A stretch of 64,000 nt of DNA from Luteitalea sp. Lineage in GTDB: Bacteria; Acidobacteriota; Vicinamibacteria; Vicinamibacterales; Vicinamibacteraceae. The position numbers were made by a program, and so were the translations under genes. The stretch lies in assembly GCA_009377495.1 (NCBI GenBank), contig WHTZ01000003.1:1-64000 (forward strand), read 5' to 3'. The notes under the pieces are model-generated. The model did not search any database. It saw only the letters and a program-made list of their open reading frames with translations, and was not told where the DNA came from. Below are positions 9,564-18,351 of this stretch, piece after piece; position 1 is the first letter of the stretch; the number at the start of each line of letters is the position of its first letter.

Positions 9564-10997
9564 ATGAACCCATATCGACGCAACTTTCTGCGCGGAGTCG
9601 CGACGGTTGCCGGCGTCTCGGCTGCCGCTCGCACATCCGCGCAACATGCCCACTCGTCACCGCCGGAACGGCAAGCCCCCGCGGGTGAGCGCTCCGGCGA
9701 GAGGTCCGATGCGCAACGTGCGACCACCGCGACCTCCGAGCCCAGCTCCGACGTCGTCTCGGTCGAGACGCCGGATGTGCCGCGCATGCCGTGGCGTTGG
9801 GAGACCGGCGTCAAGGTCTTCGACATTCGCGCGGAGCACGTTCGGACCGAGTTTCTGCCGGGTCGCACGGTCGACACCTGGGGCTTCAACGGCAGCATGC
9901 CGGGTCCGACCATTGAGGTCAACGAAGGCGATCGCGTCCGCTTCGTCGTCGAGAACCGCCTCCCGGAGCTGTTCTCGATGCATTGGCACGGCCTCGAGAT
10001 TCCCGTGAACATGGACGGCGTGCCCGGCATTTCGCAAAAGCCCATCGAGCCGGGCGGCACCTTCGTCTATGAGTTCACGCTGCGGCAGAACGGCACGTTC
10101 TTCTACCACTCGCACATGGCGATGCAGGAGATGATGGGGATGATCGGTCTCTTCATCATCCATCCGCCGACGGCCCATCGTCCGCGAGTCGATCGCGACT
10201 TCGGTCTGATCTTTCAAGGATGGGCGATTCTGCCCAACAACACCATTCCCAACACGCTGGCCATGGAGTTCAACTGGCTGACGATCAACGGCAAGGCTGG
10301 ACCGGCGACGACGCCGATGCTCGTCAAGCGCGGCGAGCGCGTGCGCGTACGCATGGTGAACCTCGGCATGGATCACCATCCCATTCATTTGCACGGCAAC
10401 ACCTTCTACGTGACCGGGACCGAGGGGGGACGCATTCGCACGAGCGCTGGCGAACCTGGGAATACGGTGTTGCTGGGCGTTGCCCAGGCGCGCGACGTGG
10501 AATTCGAAGCGAGCAATCTGGGCGACTGGATGCTGCACTGCCACTTGCCGCATCACATGATGAACCAGATGGCGTCGATGGTCGGGCCCATCATGATGTC
10601 GCATGGCCGAGGCTTGCAGCCCCAGACCATGGAATCGGGTATGGGCATGGTCGACGGGCGCGCGCTCGCGGACGAGAGCGGCCCGGCGTTCGGCCGCACC
10701 CTGGCCGTTGGGGCCGAACGGGAGCGCCCCGTTGCGAACATGCCGCTTGCTGGCGCATCGCACACCGCACACGCGCAGAGCGGACGAGCCGGGCGCGGCC
10801 TGATCCCAGGGTATCCGCAAGACATGTTCATGGACATGGACGAGATGTTCGCGGGCAAGCCGGAGACGTATGGTCTGGCACCAGGATGGACGGGTGGAAT
10901 GATGGGGATGATGACGCTCGTGCGCGTGCTCGAGCCAGCGCTGTTCGACAAGATTCAGCAACTGAAGGCCGCGCAGGCGAGCAAGGGGGCCGAGTGA
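9564..10997 (+). CDS. Tat-exported multicopper oxidase
   Basis: 477 residues. The N-terminus MNPYRRNFLRGVATVAGVSA is a twin-arginine signal. All four copper-ligand blocks are present: HWHG (residues 140-143), HSHM (182-185), HPIHLHG (272-278) and HCHLPHHMMNQM (325-336), giving the type 1, 2 and 3 copper sites. The C-terminal 100 residues are rich in Met (MGMVDGR, MFMDMDEMFAG, MMGMMTL), as in copper-tolerance oxidases. Likely oxidises Cu(I) or a phenolic substrate in the periplasm. Its stop overlaps the start of the TolC-like gene (TGATG). Two-domain versus three-domain architecture is not certain from reading alone. Confidence 0.93.
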   Translation: MNPYRRNFLRGVATVAGVSAAARTSAQHAHSSPPERQAPAGERSGERSDAQRATTATSEPSSDVVSVETPDVPRMPWRWETGVKVFDIRAEHVRTEFLPGRTVDTWGFNGSMPGPTIEVNEGDRVRFVVENRLPELFSMHWHGLEIPVNMDGVPGISQKPIEPGGTFVYEFTLRQNGTFFYHSHMAMQEMMGMIGLFIIHPPTAHRPRVDRDFGLIFQGWAILPNNTIPNTLAMEFNWLTINGKAGPATTPMLVKRGERVRVRMVNLGMDHHPIHLHGNTFYVTGTEGGRIRTSAGEPGNTVLLGVAQARDVEFEASNLGDWMLHCHLPHHMMNQMASMVGPIMMSHGRGLQPQTMESGMGMVDGRALADESGPAFGRTLAVGAERERPVANMPLAGASHTAHAQSGRAGRGLIPGYPQDMFMDMDEMFAGKPETYGLAPGWTGGMMGMMTLVRVLEPALFDKIQQLKAAQASKGAE

Positions 10998-12412
10998 TGT
11001 CTCGTGTCGCGACAGATGGTGTTCGCTGGCAAAGGCTAACGCGCGCGGTTGAGCCGTTCGTTTGGTTGCAGCTCGGCCGCGCTGCGCTCTGCCTCCTGCT
11101 GATCTCCATCGCGTGTTCTGCCGTCGCGCAGACCGCCGCAGAACCAGAGCCGATAGCGCTCCCTGCGCTCGAGCAGATCGCGCTCGAGCGCAATCCGACG
11201 ATGCCGCAGGCGGAGGCTGGCATCGAGGCAGCGAGAGGTCGTGCGAAGCAGGCCGGACTCTTGCCCAATCCCACGATTGGCTATACCGCCGAGGAGGTCA
11301 GTGGTGGGCCTATCATCAGGCGAGGCGAGCACGGTTTTTTCGTCGAGCAGACGATCCCGTTGGGTGGCAAGCTTCGTTTGAGCCGCCAGATCTTCGAGCG
11401 CGAAGCACAGCAAGCCAGCTCGCTCCACGACGCGCAACGTGCCCGAGTGCTGAGCGCGGTGAGGGTGGCGTTCTATACGGCCTTGGCGGCTCAGCGCCGC
11501 ATCGAGGTGCGGGAACACCTCTCGCGGCTCGCATCGGAAGCCACCAGGGTATCGGCGCAGCTCTACAACGTTGGGTCGGCCGATCGGCCGGACGTCCTCG
11601 CGTCCGAGATCGAGGCGCGTGAAAACCAGCTCGAGCTGACGCGTGCGCGCAACGCCTGGCATCGCGCCTGGTTGACGCTGGCAACCGTCGTCGGCGATCC
11701 CACGCTCACGCCACGGCGGCTGGCCGGGGCGCTGGACGCGGGCTTTCCCGAGCTGGAGCGAGAGGCGGCGCTGCAGACGGTCATCGGCAAGAGCCCCGAG
11801 ATGGCAGCGGCCGAGGCAGCAGTCGGGCGAGCAGAAGCGGCGCTCGCGCGCGCCCGGCGCGAGCCGGTACCGGACCTCGTGATTCGTGGTGGCCCTCGAT
11901 ACAACAACGAGCGGCTCGAGGAGACGCCGGCAGGTGACCGGCGCGCCATCGGTTGGGAAGCCGCCGTCGACATCGGCGTCACCGTGCCGCTCTTCGATCG
12001 TAACCAGGGGAACATAGCTGCGGCGCAGGCAGAGGTCACCCGGGCGCAACAGGAGCTTCGCCGGCTGGAGCTCTCGCTGCGGTCCCGGTTCGCGCGTGTG
12101 TTCGAGGACTACCTGAGCGCGCTTCGAATGGCCGAGACCTATCAGGCCGAGGTGATTCCGCGTGCGGAGGAGGCCTATCGACTCTACCTGGTGCGCTACC
12201 AAGAGATGGGTGCCGCGTATCCGCAGGTCCTGATTGCACAGCGTGAGCTCTTCGAGGTCAGCGATCGCTATGTTTCGGCGCTCGAAGACATCTGGCGCGG
12301 TGCTATTCAGATCCAAGGATTCTTGCTCACCGGAGGGCTCGAGCCACCGCCGACGCCTGGCGGGCCGACCGCGGGATTCGACGCCGAGGGGGGCGACGAG
12401 ATAGCGCGATAG
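10997..12412 (+). CDS. TolC/CusC-like outer-membrane efflux protein
   Basis: 471 residues when started at the ATG sharing its A with the oxidase stop (TGATG). The frame is open further upstream but there it is only antisense-like shadow of the oxidase gene. A signal peptide (LCLLLISIACSAVAQ) is followed by the duplicated outer-membrane efflux protein pattern: LEQIALERNPTMPQAEAGIE, long coiled-coil helices with ELTRARNAWHRAW, an IGWEAAVDIGVTVPLFDRNQG strand in the second half, and a final helical hairpin. It should form the outer-membrane exit channel. No CusA/CusB partner follows in this cluster, so its inner-membrane pump lies elsewhere or is absent. Confidence 0.9.
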   Translation: MSRVATDGVRWQRLTRAVEPFVWLQLGRAALCLLLISIACSAVAQTAAEPEPIALPALEQIALERNPTMPQAEAGIEAARGRAKQAGLLPNPTIGYTAEEVSGGPIIRRGEHGFFVEQTIPLGGKLRLSRQIFEREAQQASSLHDAQRARVLSAVRVAFYTALAAQRRIEVREHLSRLASEATRVSAQLYNVGSADRPDVLASEIEARENQLELTRARNAWHRAWLTLATVVGDPTLTPRRLAGALDAGFPELEREAALQTVIGKSPEMAAAEAAVGRAEAALARARREPVPDLVIRGGPRYNNERLEETPAGDRRAIGWEAAVDIGVTVPLFDRNQGNIAAAQAEVTRAQQELRRLELSLRSRFARVFEDYLSALRMAETYQAEVIPRAEEAYRLYLVRYQEMGAAYPQVLIAQRELFEVSDRYVSALEDIWRGAIQIQGFLLTGGLEPPPTPGGPTAGFDAEGGDEIAR

Positions 12413-12446
12413 CGAAGCTTGCGTGAAGCCACAGGAGCTGCTAGTC

Positions 12447-12968
12447 ATGAGATCAGGAAAACACCATATCATCCTGCTTACGCTCGTCGGCGCGCTCGTC
12501 GGCGGGGCTGACGTACACGGCCAGCACGCGGAGCATCAGACGCCAAAGCCTACGAACCCGACCGAACAGGTGGGCGAACAGGCGGTGAGCGGCTGTTCCG
12601 AAAGTGCCCAATCGGCTGTCGAGGATCTGGATGCGTTGGCGGCTCGACTCGAGCAGGCGCGTCAGACGAACAGCGCGGCCGATATGCGAAACGCGGTTGA
12701 CGACATTCACGCGGCGCTCGACCGTCTCCGCGCGCAGGTGCGTCCCTGCGCCCAGGAGACCCCTTCGGCGAAAAAAACGATGGATCACGCCCGTCATGGC
12801 CCATCGGTTGCTGTCGATCTCTGCGCGATAGAGGTCGATCACAGGAGCGCGCCGCACGTGATGCATGAGGGCAAGACGTACTATTTCTGTTCTGAATCGG
12901 ATCGGCAAAGGTTCCTCGCTGATCCCGCGAAGTTCGTCAAGACCCTGGAGCGCCAGGACGGGTCATGA
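12447..12968 (+). CDS. YHS-domain periplasmic protein
   Basis: 173 residues, starting at the ATG that has AGGAG 9 bases upstream; a GTG at 12423 is the alternative. The signal peptide ends in GADVHGQ, then a helical segment with two cysteines (SGCSES; RPCAQE), and a C-terminal YHS domain (VDLCAIEVDHRSAPHVMHEG then KTYYFCSESDRQRFLADPAK). YHS domains bind metal through Cys/His and are common in copper-handling systems. The gene overlaps the cytochrome gene by ATGA. Probably a periplasmic copper-binding or chaperone protein for the oxidase. Confidence 0.85.
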   Translation: MRSGKHHIILLTLVGALVGGADVHGQHAEHQTPKPTNPTEQVGEQAVSGCSESAQSAVEDLDALAARLEQARQTNSAADMRNAVDDIHAALDRLRAQVRPCAQETPSAKKTMDHARHGPSVAVDLCAIEVDHRSAPHVMHEGKTYYFCSESDRQRFLADPAKFVKTLERQDGS

Positions 12969-13600
12969 GGTTCGTCTTGAAGGCGCTGCTGGTGCTGACG
13001 ATTCTCGCCGTGGCAGTGGCAGGCGCGATCGCCGTTTCCCTCGTCAACCGTGGGATCAGCACGAAGGCGGCACCCACGTGGGTGGAGGTGCAGATCGCCC
13101 GGGCGATGCGACATCTGGCGATTCCGCGTGCCGATCGAGAAAGGACGAGCCCAGTTCCAGCGAGCCCGAAGACCGTCCAGGCAGGGCTCGAGCACTTCGC
13201 GGACCACTGCGCGATCTGTCACGGCAACGACGGGAGCGGTGATGTGCAAATCGGCCGAAACCTCTATCCCAAGGCGCCGGACCTGCGAGACGCTGACACA
13301 CAAACGCTCTCTGATGGCGAGCTGTTTCACATCATTGAAAACGGCGTTCGGCTTACCGGCATGCCTGGATGGAGCACGGGCACGCCCGAAGGCGAGGAGG
13401 CGAGCTGGCACCTCGTTCACTTCATTCGTCATCTGCCGAGGGTCACCGACCAGGAGCTGGCACGGATGGAGGAGCTCAACCCGAAGAGCCCTCATGAGTT
13501 CCGCGAGGAAGAGGAAATGCGACGATTCTTGGAAGGCGAGGAGGCGAAGCCGCCGGCAGCGTCACCGAAGCATCCACACTCTGGAGGGCACGATGATTAG
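12965..13600 (+). CDS. Membrane-anchored c-type cytochrome
   Basis: 211 residues: one N-terminal membrane helix (residues 4-27), then a single class I cytochrome c domain with the heme motif CAICH (82-86) and the distal-ligand region RLTGMPGW (Met133). The C-terminal tail is charged and His-rich (HPHSGGHDD). It overlaps both neighbours (ATGA with the YHS gene, 8 bp with the next), so it belongs to the copper operon and probably moves electrons from the multicopper oxidase or another periplasmic donor. Confidence 0.9.
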   Translation: MRFVLKALLVLTILAVAVAGAIAVSLVNRGISTKAAPTWVEVQIARAMRHLAIPRADRERTSPVPASPKTVQAGLEHFADHCAICHGNDGSGDVQIGRNLYPKAPDLRDADTQTLSDGELFHIIENGVRLTGMPGWSTGTPEGEEASWHLVHFIRHLPRVTDQELARMEELNPKSPHEFREEEEMRRFLEGEEAKPPAASPKHPHSGGHDD

Positions 13601-13943
13601 ACGTGCGACGGCTGTGCTCATCGCACTCTTCGCGGTTGCGATCGCCGCGCGGCCGGCTGTCTTTGCGCACGAGGGGGACGATCACAAGGTCATGGGCACC
13701 GTGAAGTCGATCCGGGACGGGCACATTGAAGTGCAAGACCAGGACAGTGAGACCACGACCTTCATGGTGACGGACAAGACGAAGATCCGTCGCGGCAAGG
13801 TCCCCGCAGAGCTTGCCGACATCGAGGTCGATGAGCGTGTCGTCGTGATAGGGGCGATGGAAAAGAAGACGAAAGGCGTCGAGCATCCGTCCGATCACGA
13901 TGCCATGATGACAGCTAAGGAGATTCGGTTGGGGGCAAGGTGA
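13593..13943 (+). CDS. Small periplasmic protein, last gene of copper cluster
   Basis: 116 residues with signal peptide (LIALFAVAIAARPAVFA) followed by HEGDDHK, a compact beta-strand domain (MGTVKSIRDGHIEVQDQDSE; KTKIRRGKVPAELADIEVDE) resembling DUF5666-type OB-like modules, and a tail with SDHDAMM. A GGAGGG ribosome-binding site precedes the ATG, which lies inside the cytochrome gene. His/Asp/Met-rich ends suggest metal binding. Its stop runs directly into a G-rich tract. Confidence 0.7.
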   Translation: MIRRATAVLIALFAVAIAARPAVFAHEGDDHKVMGTVKSIRDGHIEVQDQDSETTTFMVTDKTKIRRGKVPAELADIEVDERVVVIGAMEKKTKGVEHPSDHDAMMTAKEIRLGAR

Positions 13944-13986
13944 CAAGGTGAAGGGGCGAGGTGCGAGGGGCGAGGGCTGTCTCAGG
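13931..13986 (+). repeat. G-rich tract after copper cluster, with AGGGCTGTCTCAGG
   Basis: Repeated AAGGTGA / GGGGCGAGGTGCGAG units run from the last codons of the preceding gene to 13977 and lead into AGGGCTGTCTCAGG (13973-13986). G-runs are on the coding strand. The same G-rich-then-GTCTCAGG order recurs at 19800 and 52637-52710. It lies between convergent genes. Confidence 0.55.
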
Positions 13987-13993
13987 CTCTAGG

Positions 13994-15228
13994 TCACGCC
14001 GCACGCTGGGCAACCCGATCACCATCGGCCAGCGTATCGGGCGGGTAGAGCACGATCTGATCCCGCTCGCGCACGCCCTCGAGTATCTGGGCTTCGGCGC
14101 CGTTGCGCTGACCGATCTTGATGGTCCGCAGACGTGCGCGGCCGTTCTCGACGATGAACAGCGCCCATTGGTCCCCACGCCGAAACAGCGTGCCCGTCGG
14201 CACTTTGAGAACCTTATCCTCTTCCCAGACGACCACGCGGACCTCGACTCGATAGCCGTCGCCGATCGCGCGTGTGGCCTGCTCCGGATCCACGAAATCG
14301 ACAATGACATTGACCCGCTGCTCCTCGACACCGAGCGCCGACACCTTCATGAAGCCCGAGGGCTCGACTCGGCGAACGCGACCACGCAGCGTGTCCCCGC
14401 CGCCCCATTGCTCGATCAGCACCGCGTCACCAGCCTTGACCCTCACCGCGTCGGATGAGAGGAGATCAGCAACGATTTCGAGAGCCTTCGGGTCGCCGAT
14501 CTCCAGCAGTGGCTCGCCGGCGGGCACGACGCTCTGGCTGTGACGAAGGCGCTTCAGGACGACGCCATCCACGGGTGCGACGAGCGTGATGTCACGGGTA
14601 CCCTGGCTGGTGCTGCTTTGCACACGAGCCGCGCACGAGCCACATCGACGTCGCGCTGTGCCTGCGTGACCGCGAAGTCTGAGGCCCGCAGTGCTTCCTC
14701 CGCCGTGCGCGCGTCTGTCTGGCGCGCATCGAACTCGTCACGCGAGATAGCGCCCCCCTCGACGAGCTGGGTTGCGCGCTCGAGTTGCTGCTTGGCTCGT
14801 GCGAGCACCGTGGCCGCGCGATCCCGTTCCGCGCGGACCCGGCCACGCGTGGCTTCGGCCGCCTGTACGGCGGCCGAAGCCTCCGCACGCGAACGCGCGT
14901 CGAGGGGTGTCGGTGCCGACGGTCGCACCGTGGCCAGCACCGTTCGGCCGCCTTCGACCGGATCACCCGGCTCGAGATTGATGCGGAGCACCTCGCCGGC
15001 CACGGGCGACGTCACCTCGAACCGTTCCCGCACCCGCGTCTCACCTTCCTCGTCGACCGTGACCACGAGAGGACCGCTGGTGACGGTGCCGAGGTCAACC
15101 TCCACCGGACGCGGCCACAGCGCGATGATGAGCAGGACCGCGATGACCAGCGCGATCAGCAGTACGCGACGGTTCGTCAAGAGTGCCAAGGCGCCCCTAA
15201 AGGGGCCCCCTACCGCTGTTTGCAACAT
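13994..15228 (-). pseudogene. HlyD-type membrane-fusion protein, frameshifted
   Basis: The 5' part (15228 down to about 14620) encodes an N-terminal membrane helix (VLLIALVIAVLLIIALWP), a barrel/lipoyl half (VTSPVAGEVLRINLEPGDPV) and a coiled-coil hairpin. The 3' part (about 14620 to 13994), in another frame, gives the second lipoyl half (DITLVAPVDGVVLKRLRHSQ) and beta-barrel. They join if one base is added or two removed at GTGTGCAAAGC near 14617-14627; a duplicated GT or TG would explain it. As written, the product would stop after about 224 residues. It may be a real inactivating mutation or an assembly error. It is the last gene of the TetR/ABC operon, 4 bp after the permease, with GGGAG before the ATG. 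Confidence 0.8.
15190..15213 (-). repeat. REP-like hairpin inside coding sequence
   Basis: GGCGCCCC-TAAA-GGGGCCCC followed by CTAC, i.e. GTAG plus hairpin on the minus strand, with one stem mismatch. It is read in frame as residues 6-13 of the membrane-fusion protein (VGGPFRGA), just ahead of the membrane helix. Same family as the intergenic hairpins. Confidence 0.65.
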
Positions 15229-15232
15229 CGCA

Positions 15233-17602
15233 TTACTCCCGAGTCTTCAACACGCCGACGAGATCGAGGCGATCGAGCTGACGGCGTACGACCAAGCCGG
15301 ACACGAACGACGCGATGATGATGGTCAGTGCTGTCCACGCCATGACCTGCGGCGTGACTCTGAGCGGAAGGCGGAACAGCTCGGCCTCGATCGACAGCGC
15401 AATGAGCGCCAGGAGGCCGTAGCCCAGCGCGGCGCCAACCGGCAGCGCCAGCAGCGTGAGCACCGCCAGCTCGCCGAGCAGGATGAGAGAGATTTCGGCG
15501 CGCGTGAAACCGAGCACTCGCAGCGACGCGAGCTCGCGGCTCCGCTCCGACAGCGAGACACGCGCCGCGTTGTAGACGACACCAAACGCGATAATCCCAG
15601 CAAAGAGCACATTCAACGTAATCTGGATGTTCATGTTCTCCGCCAGCGTCTCGCGGAAGTTCTCCACGACGACACGCTTCGACGCCACACCGGCGACGGC
15701 GGGGAGCTCTTTGAGCCTGGCTGATAGCTCGCGCTCGCGCGCAGGATCGATGAGCAATGCCGCGCCAGAGAGTGTCGCCCCCTCACGCATCAGTCGATGG
15801 AGCGCCTCGATCTCCATGTACGCGAACATCCCCAGCGTGTCGTCGACGACGCCTGCGACGCGAATCTGCCGGACGGGCCGGTTGCCCTCGAAGACCTCGA
15901 CGGTGACATCGTCGCCAGGCGTGACGTCGAGGATCTCGGCGAGCACGGACGAGAGCACGAGCCCCTCCGACGGTGGCGTCACGGCGCGACCGCGGCTGTT
16001 GACGATGCGCTTGAGCTGTGCCGCCGCAGGTAGCCCTGAAATCGCGAGGTCGCGATAGCGATACGTGGCGCGCAAGCGGGCGGGCACCGAGCGTTGTGGC
16101 TCGACGGAGATCACACCAGGTAGGCGGCTGATCGCATAGATCGCGTCAGATGATGCCGGCTCGACGAAGTTCAACGTCACGTGCTGGCGCTCTGCCACCG
16201 AGAACTGCATCAGGATGAGCTCCTGCATCGCGTCGGCCATTCCGACGCCGATCTGTAAGATGCCTCCCGCAAACGCAATGCCGATGACCGATGCCGCCGC
16301 GCGCACGGGCTGGCGCTCGATGTTGCGGAGGACCATCCGCATCCCGGTGGGCACGTGACGCCGCAGCCACGGCGTCTCGATCACGCTCTGACGGTAGCGG
16401 GCGGGCGGCTCCGGCCGCATGGCCTCGGCGGGCGGGATGCGCACGGAGCGACGCACGGCCGAAAATGCGCCCGCCGCGGCAGCGCCCAACGCGATGGCCA
16501 AGGCGCCCAGGATGACGTTGAACGAGATCCCATAGAGCAGGATCGGGAAGGCGAAATATTGGGTGTAGAGCTGCGCGAGTCCCGAGCCGAGCCACGCACC
16601 TGCGATGATGCCCAGCAGCGCGCCCGCCAGGGCGATCGCGAGCGCCCACTTGAGGTAATGCCAGCCTAGCTGGAGGTTCGTGTACCCCAGCGCCTTCAGC
16701 GCTGCGAGCTGTGGCCGCTGCAGCGCCAGCGCACGCGTGAGCGCGACGTTGAGCACGAACGCCGCGACGAACAGAAAGAGGAGCGGGATGACGAAGCCTT
16801 GGCTCTCGAGCTGGGCGAGCTCGCTATTGAGCGTCCAGTTCGAGAATTGCCGCGCGCGCGGAATCGCGCCAATCCCGCCGTACGGCGTCAGCAGCCGATC
16901 GAGCTGTGCGATGACGTCGTCAATCAATGCCCCGCGATCGAGCTTCAGGGCGACGTCGTTGAAGCCGCCTTCCATGTCGAACGCGCTCGCCAGCGCGCGG
17001 CGCTCCATCCAGAAGACGCCGAAGCGCCGGGCGTCGGGAATGATCTCGCCCGGGCGGATGCTGTAGACGTACTCGGGGGAGAGCGCGATTCCGGCAATGG
17101 TGAGTCGGCGCTTGCGGCCGTTGATGATCGCAGAGACCTGATCACCGACGCGGAAGCCATTCGCGTCGCAAAAGGCGCCGCTGGCGATGACCTCGTCCGG
17201 ACGAGACGCCGACACCCACGTCCCGGCGCGCATGTGTAGATCGTTGAGCGCAGGGCGCTGTGACGCTGGCACAGCCACCAGTCGACCGGAGGCCGGCTCG
17301 TCGACCCCTGGAACGTCCAAGACGACGTTCGCCACCACCCGCGTCTCGACTTGCGCCACGCCGGGTATAGCGGCAATGCGCGCCGCCAACTGCTCTGGCG
17401 CGCGCTTGAGCGACGCAAAGACGTCCGCAAACCGTTGCCGCTCGTAGTAGGCCTGCTGCGTGCGCCGGAGCGAGTCGAAGTTCGAGAGGAACGTCACGAA
17501 CATCGTCATGCCAGCCGCGATGACCAGCGCGATCGCGGTTGCCTGGCCCTTCATCGCGACCAGGTCGCGGAGCAGCTTACGGTTGAGCGCGGAGACTCGC
17601 AT
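15233..17602 (-). CDS. ABC transporter permease, duplicated FtsX type
   Basis: 789 residues from the ATG at 17602 (GGACGAG ahead). An N-terminal helix (ATAIALVIAAGMTMFVTFL) and a large periplasmic domain precede an FtsX block with three helices about residues 265-390; a second helix/periplasmic domain and a final FtsX block (about 670-780) follow. Ends RRQLDRLDLVGVLKTRE. Together with the ATPase and membrane-fusion protein next to it, this forms a DevBCA/MacAB-like exporter of the inner membrane. The gene starts 11 bp after the ATPase stop. Substrate unknown. Intact, unlike its partner membrane-fusion gene. Confidence 0.9.
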   Translation of the reverse strand: MRVSALNRKLLRDLVAMKGQATAIALVIAAGMTMFVTFLSNFDSLRRTQQAYYERQRFADVFASLKRAPEQLAARIAAIPGVAQVETRVVANVVLDVPGVDEPASGRLVAVPASQRPALNDLHMRAGTWVSASRPDEVIASGAFCDANGFRVGDQVSAIINGRKRRLTIAGIALSPEYVYSIRPGEIIPDARRFGVFWMERRALASAFDMEGGFNDVALKLDRGALIDDVIAQLDRLLTPYGGIGAIPRARQFSNWTLNSELAQLESQGFVIPLLFLFVAAFVLNVALTRALALQRPQLAALKALGYTNLQLGWHYLKWALAIALAGALLGIIAGAWLGSGLAQLYTQYFAFPILLYGISFNVILGALAIALGAAAAGAFSAVRRSVRIPPAEAMRPEPPARYRQSVIETPWLRRHVPTGMRMVLRNIERQPVRAAASVIGIAFAGGILQIGVGMADAMQELILMQFSVAERQHVTLNFVEPASSDAIYAISRLPGVISVEPQRSVPARLRATYRYRDLAISGLPAAAQLKRIVNSRGRAVTPPSEGLVLSSVLAEILDVTPGDDVTVEVFEGNRPVRQIRVAGVVDDTLGMFAYMEIEALHRLMREGATLSGAALLIDPARERELSARLKELPAVAGVASKRVVVENFRETLAENMNIQITLNVLFAGIIAFGVVYNAARVSLSERSRELASLRVLGFTRAEISLILLGELAVLTLLALPVGAALGYGLLALIALSIEAELFRLPLRVTPQVMAWTALTIIIASFVSGLVVRRQLDRLDLVGVLKTRE

Positions 17603-17613
17603 GGTCTCGTCCG

Positions 17614-18351
17614 TTACCAAGACACGTCGCGCGGCGAGACCTTGTGCGCGTTGCGCTCGACAGAGGCCACGTGCCCGTCGGCGAGCCGCACGACGGAATC
17701 GGCCATGCTCGCGATGGCGGCGTTGTGTGTAATGACGACCGTGGTCGTGCCGAGCTCGGCGTTGACGCGGGCCAGTGCCTCGAGCACGATGATGCCGGTG
17801 GTCACATCGAGCGCACCGGTCGGCTCGTCACACAGCAACGCAGCAGGGCGCTTGGCGATCGCACGGGCTATCGCAACGCGCTGTTGCTCACCGCCCGAAA
17901 GCTGCGAGGGAAAGTGATCGAGACGGTGTTCGAGCTCGACGATGCCAAGCGCTTCTTCGGGCGTGAGCGGTTGCTCGACGATCTCGGTGACCAGCGCGAC
18001 GTTCTCACGCGCGGTCAGGCTCGGTATCAGGTTGTAGAACTGAAACACGAAACCGACGTACCGTCGGCGATACTGCGTCAACGCGGCTTCGCTTGCCGCC
18101 GTGAGATCTTGGCCGCGATAGGTCACGCGACCGCTCGTCGGTACGTCTAGGCCACCGAGGATGTTGAGCAGCGTGGACTTGCCGGAGCCAGAGGGCCCCA
18201 GCAGCACCACGAACTCGCCTTCATTGAGCTGCAGGTCCACCTGGCGCAGTGCAGGAACCTCCACCTCTCCCATGGTGTAGACCTTCGTCAGTCCCTGAAT
18301 GTCGAACACGGTGCGGTGCGTGTTCGGCGTGGCACCATCGGATGCCATCAT
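17614..18351 (-). CDS. ABC transporter ATP-binding protein (LolD/MacB type)
   Basis: 245 residues with Walker A GPSGSGKS (52-59), Q-loop at FVFQFYNL (about 101-108), signature LSGGEQ (151-156), Walker B ALLCDEP (171-177) and the H-loop VITHN. Sequence type matches ATPases that pair with FtsX-like permeases. AGGAGG precedes the ATG, and the first codons overlap the TetR stop (ATGA). Energises the neighbouring permease for export. Confidence 0.95.
   Translation of the reverse strand: MMASDGATPNTHRTVFDIQGLTKVYTMGEVEVPALRQVDLQLNEGEFVVLLGPSGSGKSTLLNILGGLDVPTSGRVTYRGQDLTAASEAALTQYRRRYVGFVFQFYNLIPSLTARENVALVTEIVEQPLTPEEALGIVELEHRLDHFPSQLSGGEQQRVAIARAIAKRPAALLCDEPTGALDVTTGIIVLEALARVNAELGTTTVVITHNAAIASMADSVVRLADGHVASVERNAHKVSPRDVSW

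Noticed and set aside
9657-10961. A 434-codon minus-strand frame across the multicopper oxidase
   Set aside because: His/Arg-rich antisense shadow; the plus strand has all copper ligand motifs.
10220-10996. Extension of the TolC-like reading frame upstream by 259 codons
   Set aside because: Overlaps the oxidase in another frame, low-complexity Arg/His/Ala; the ATG at 10997 is followed by a proper signal peptide.
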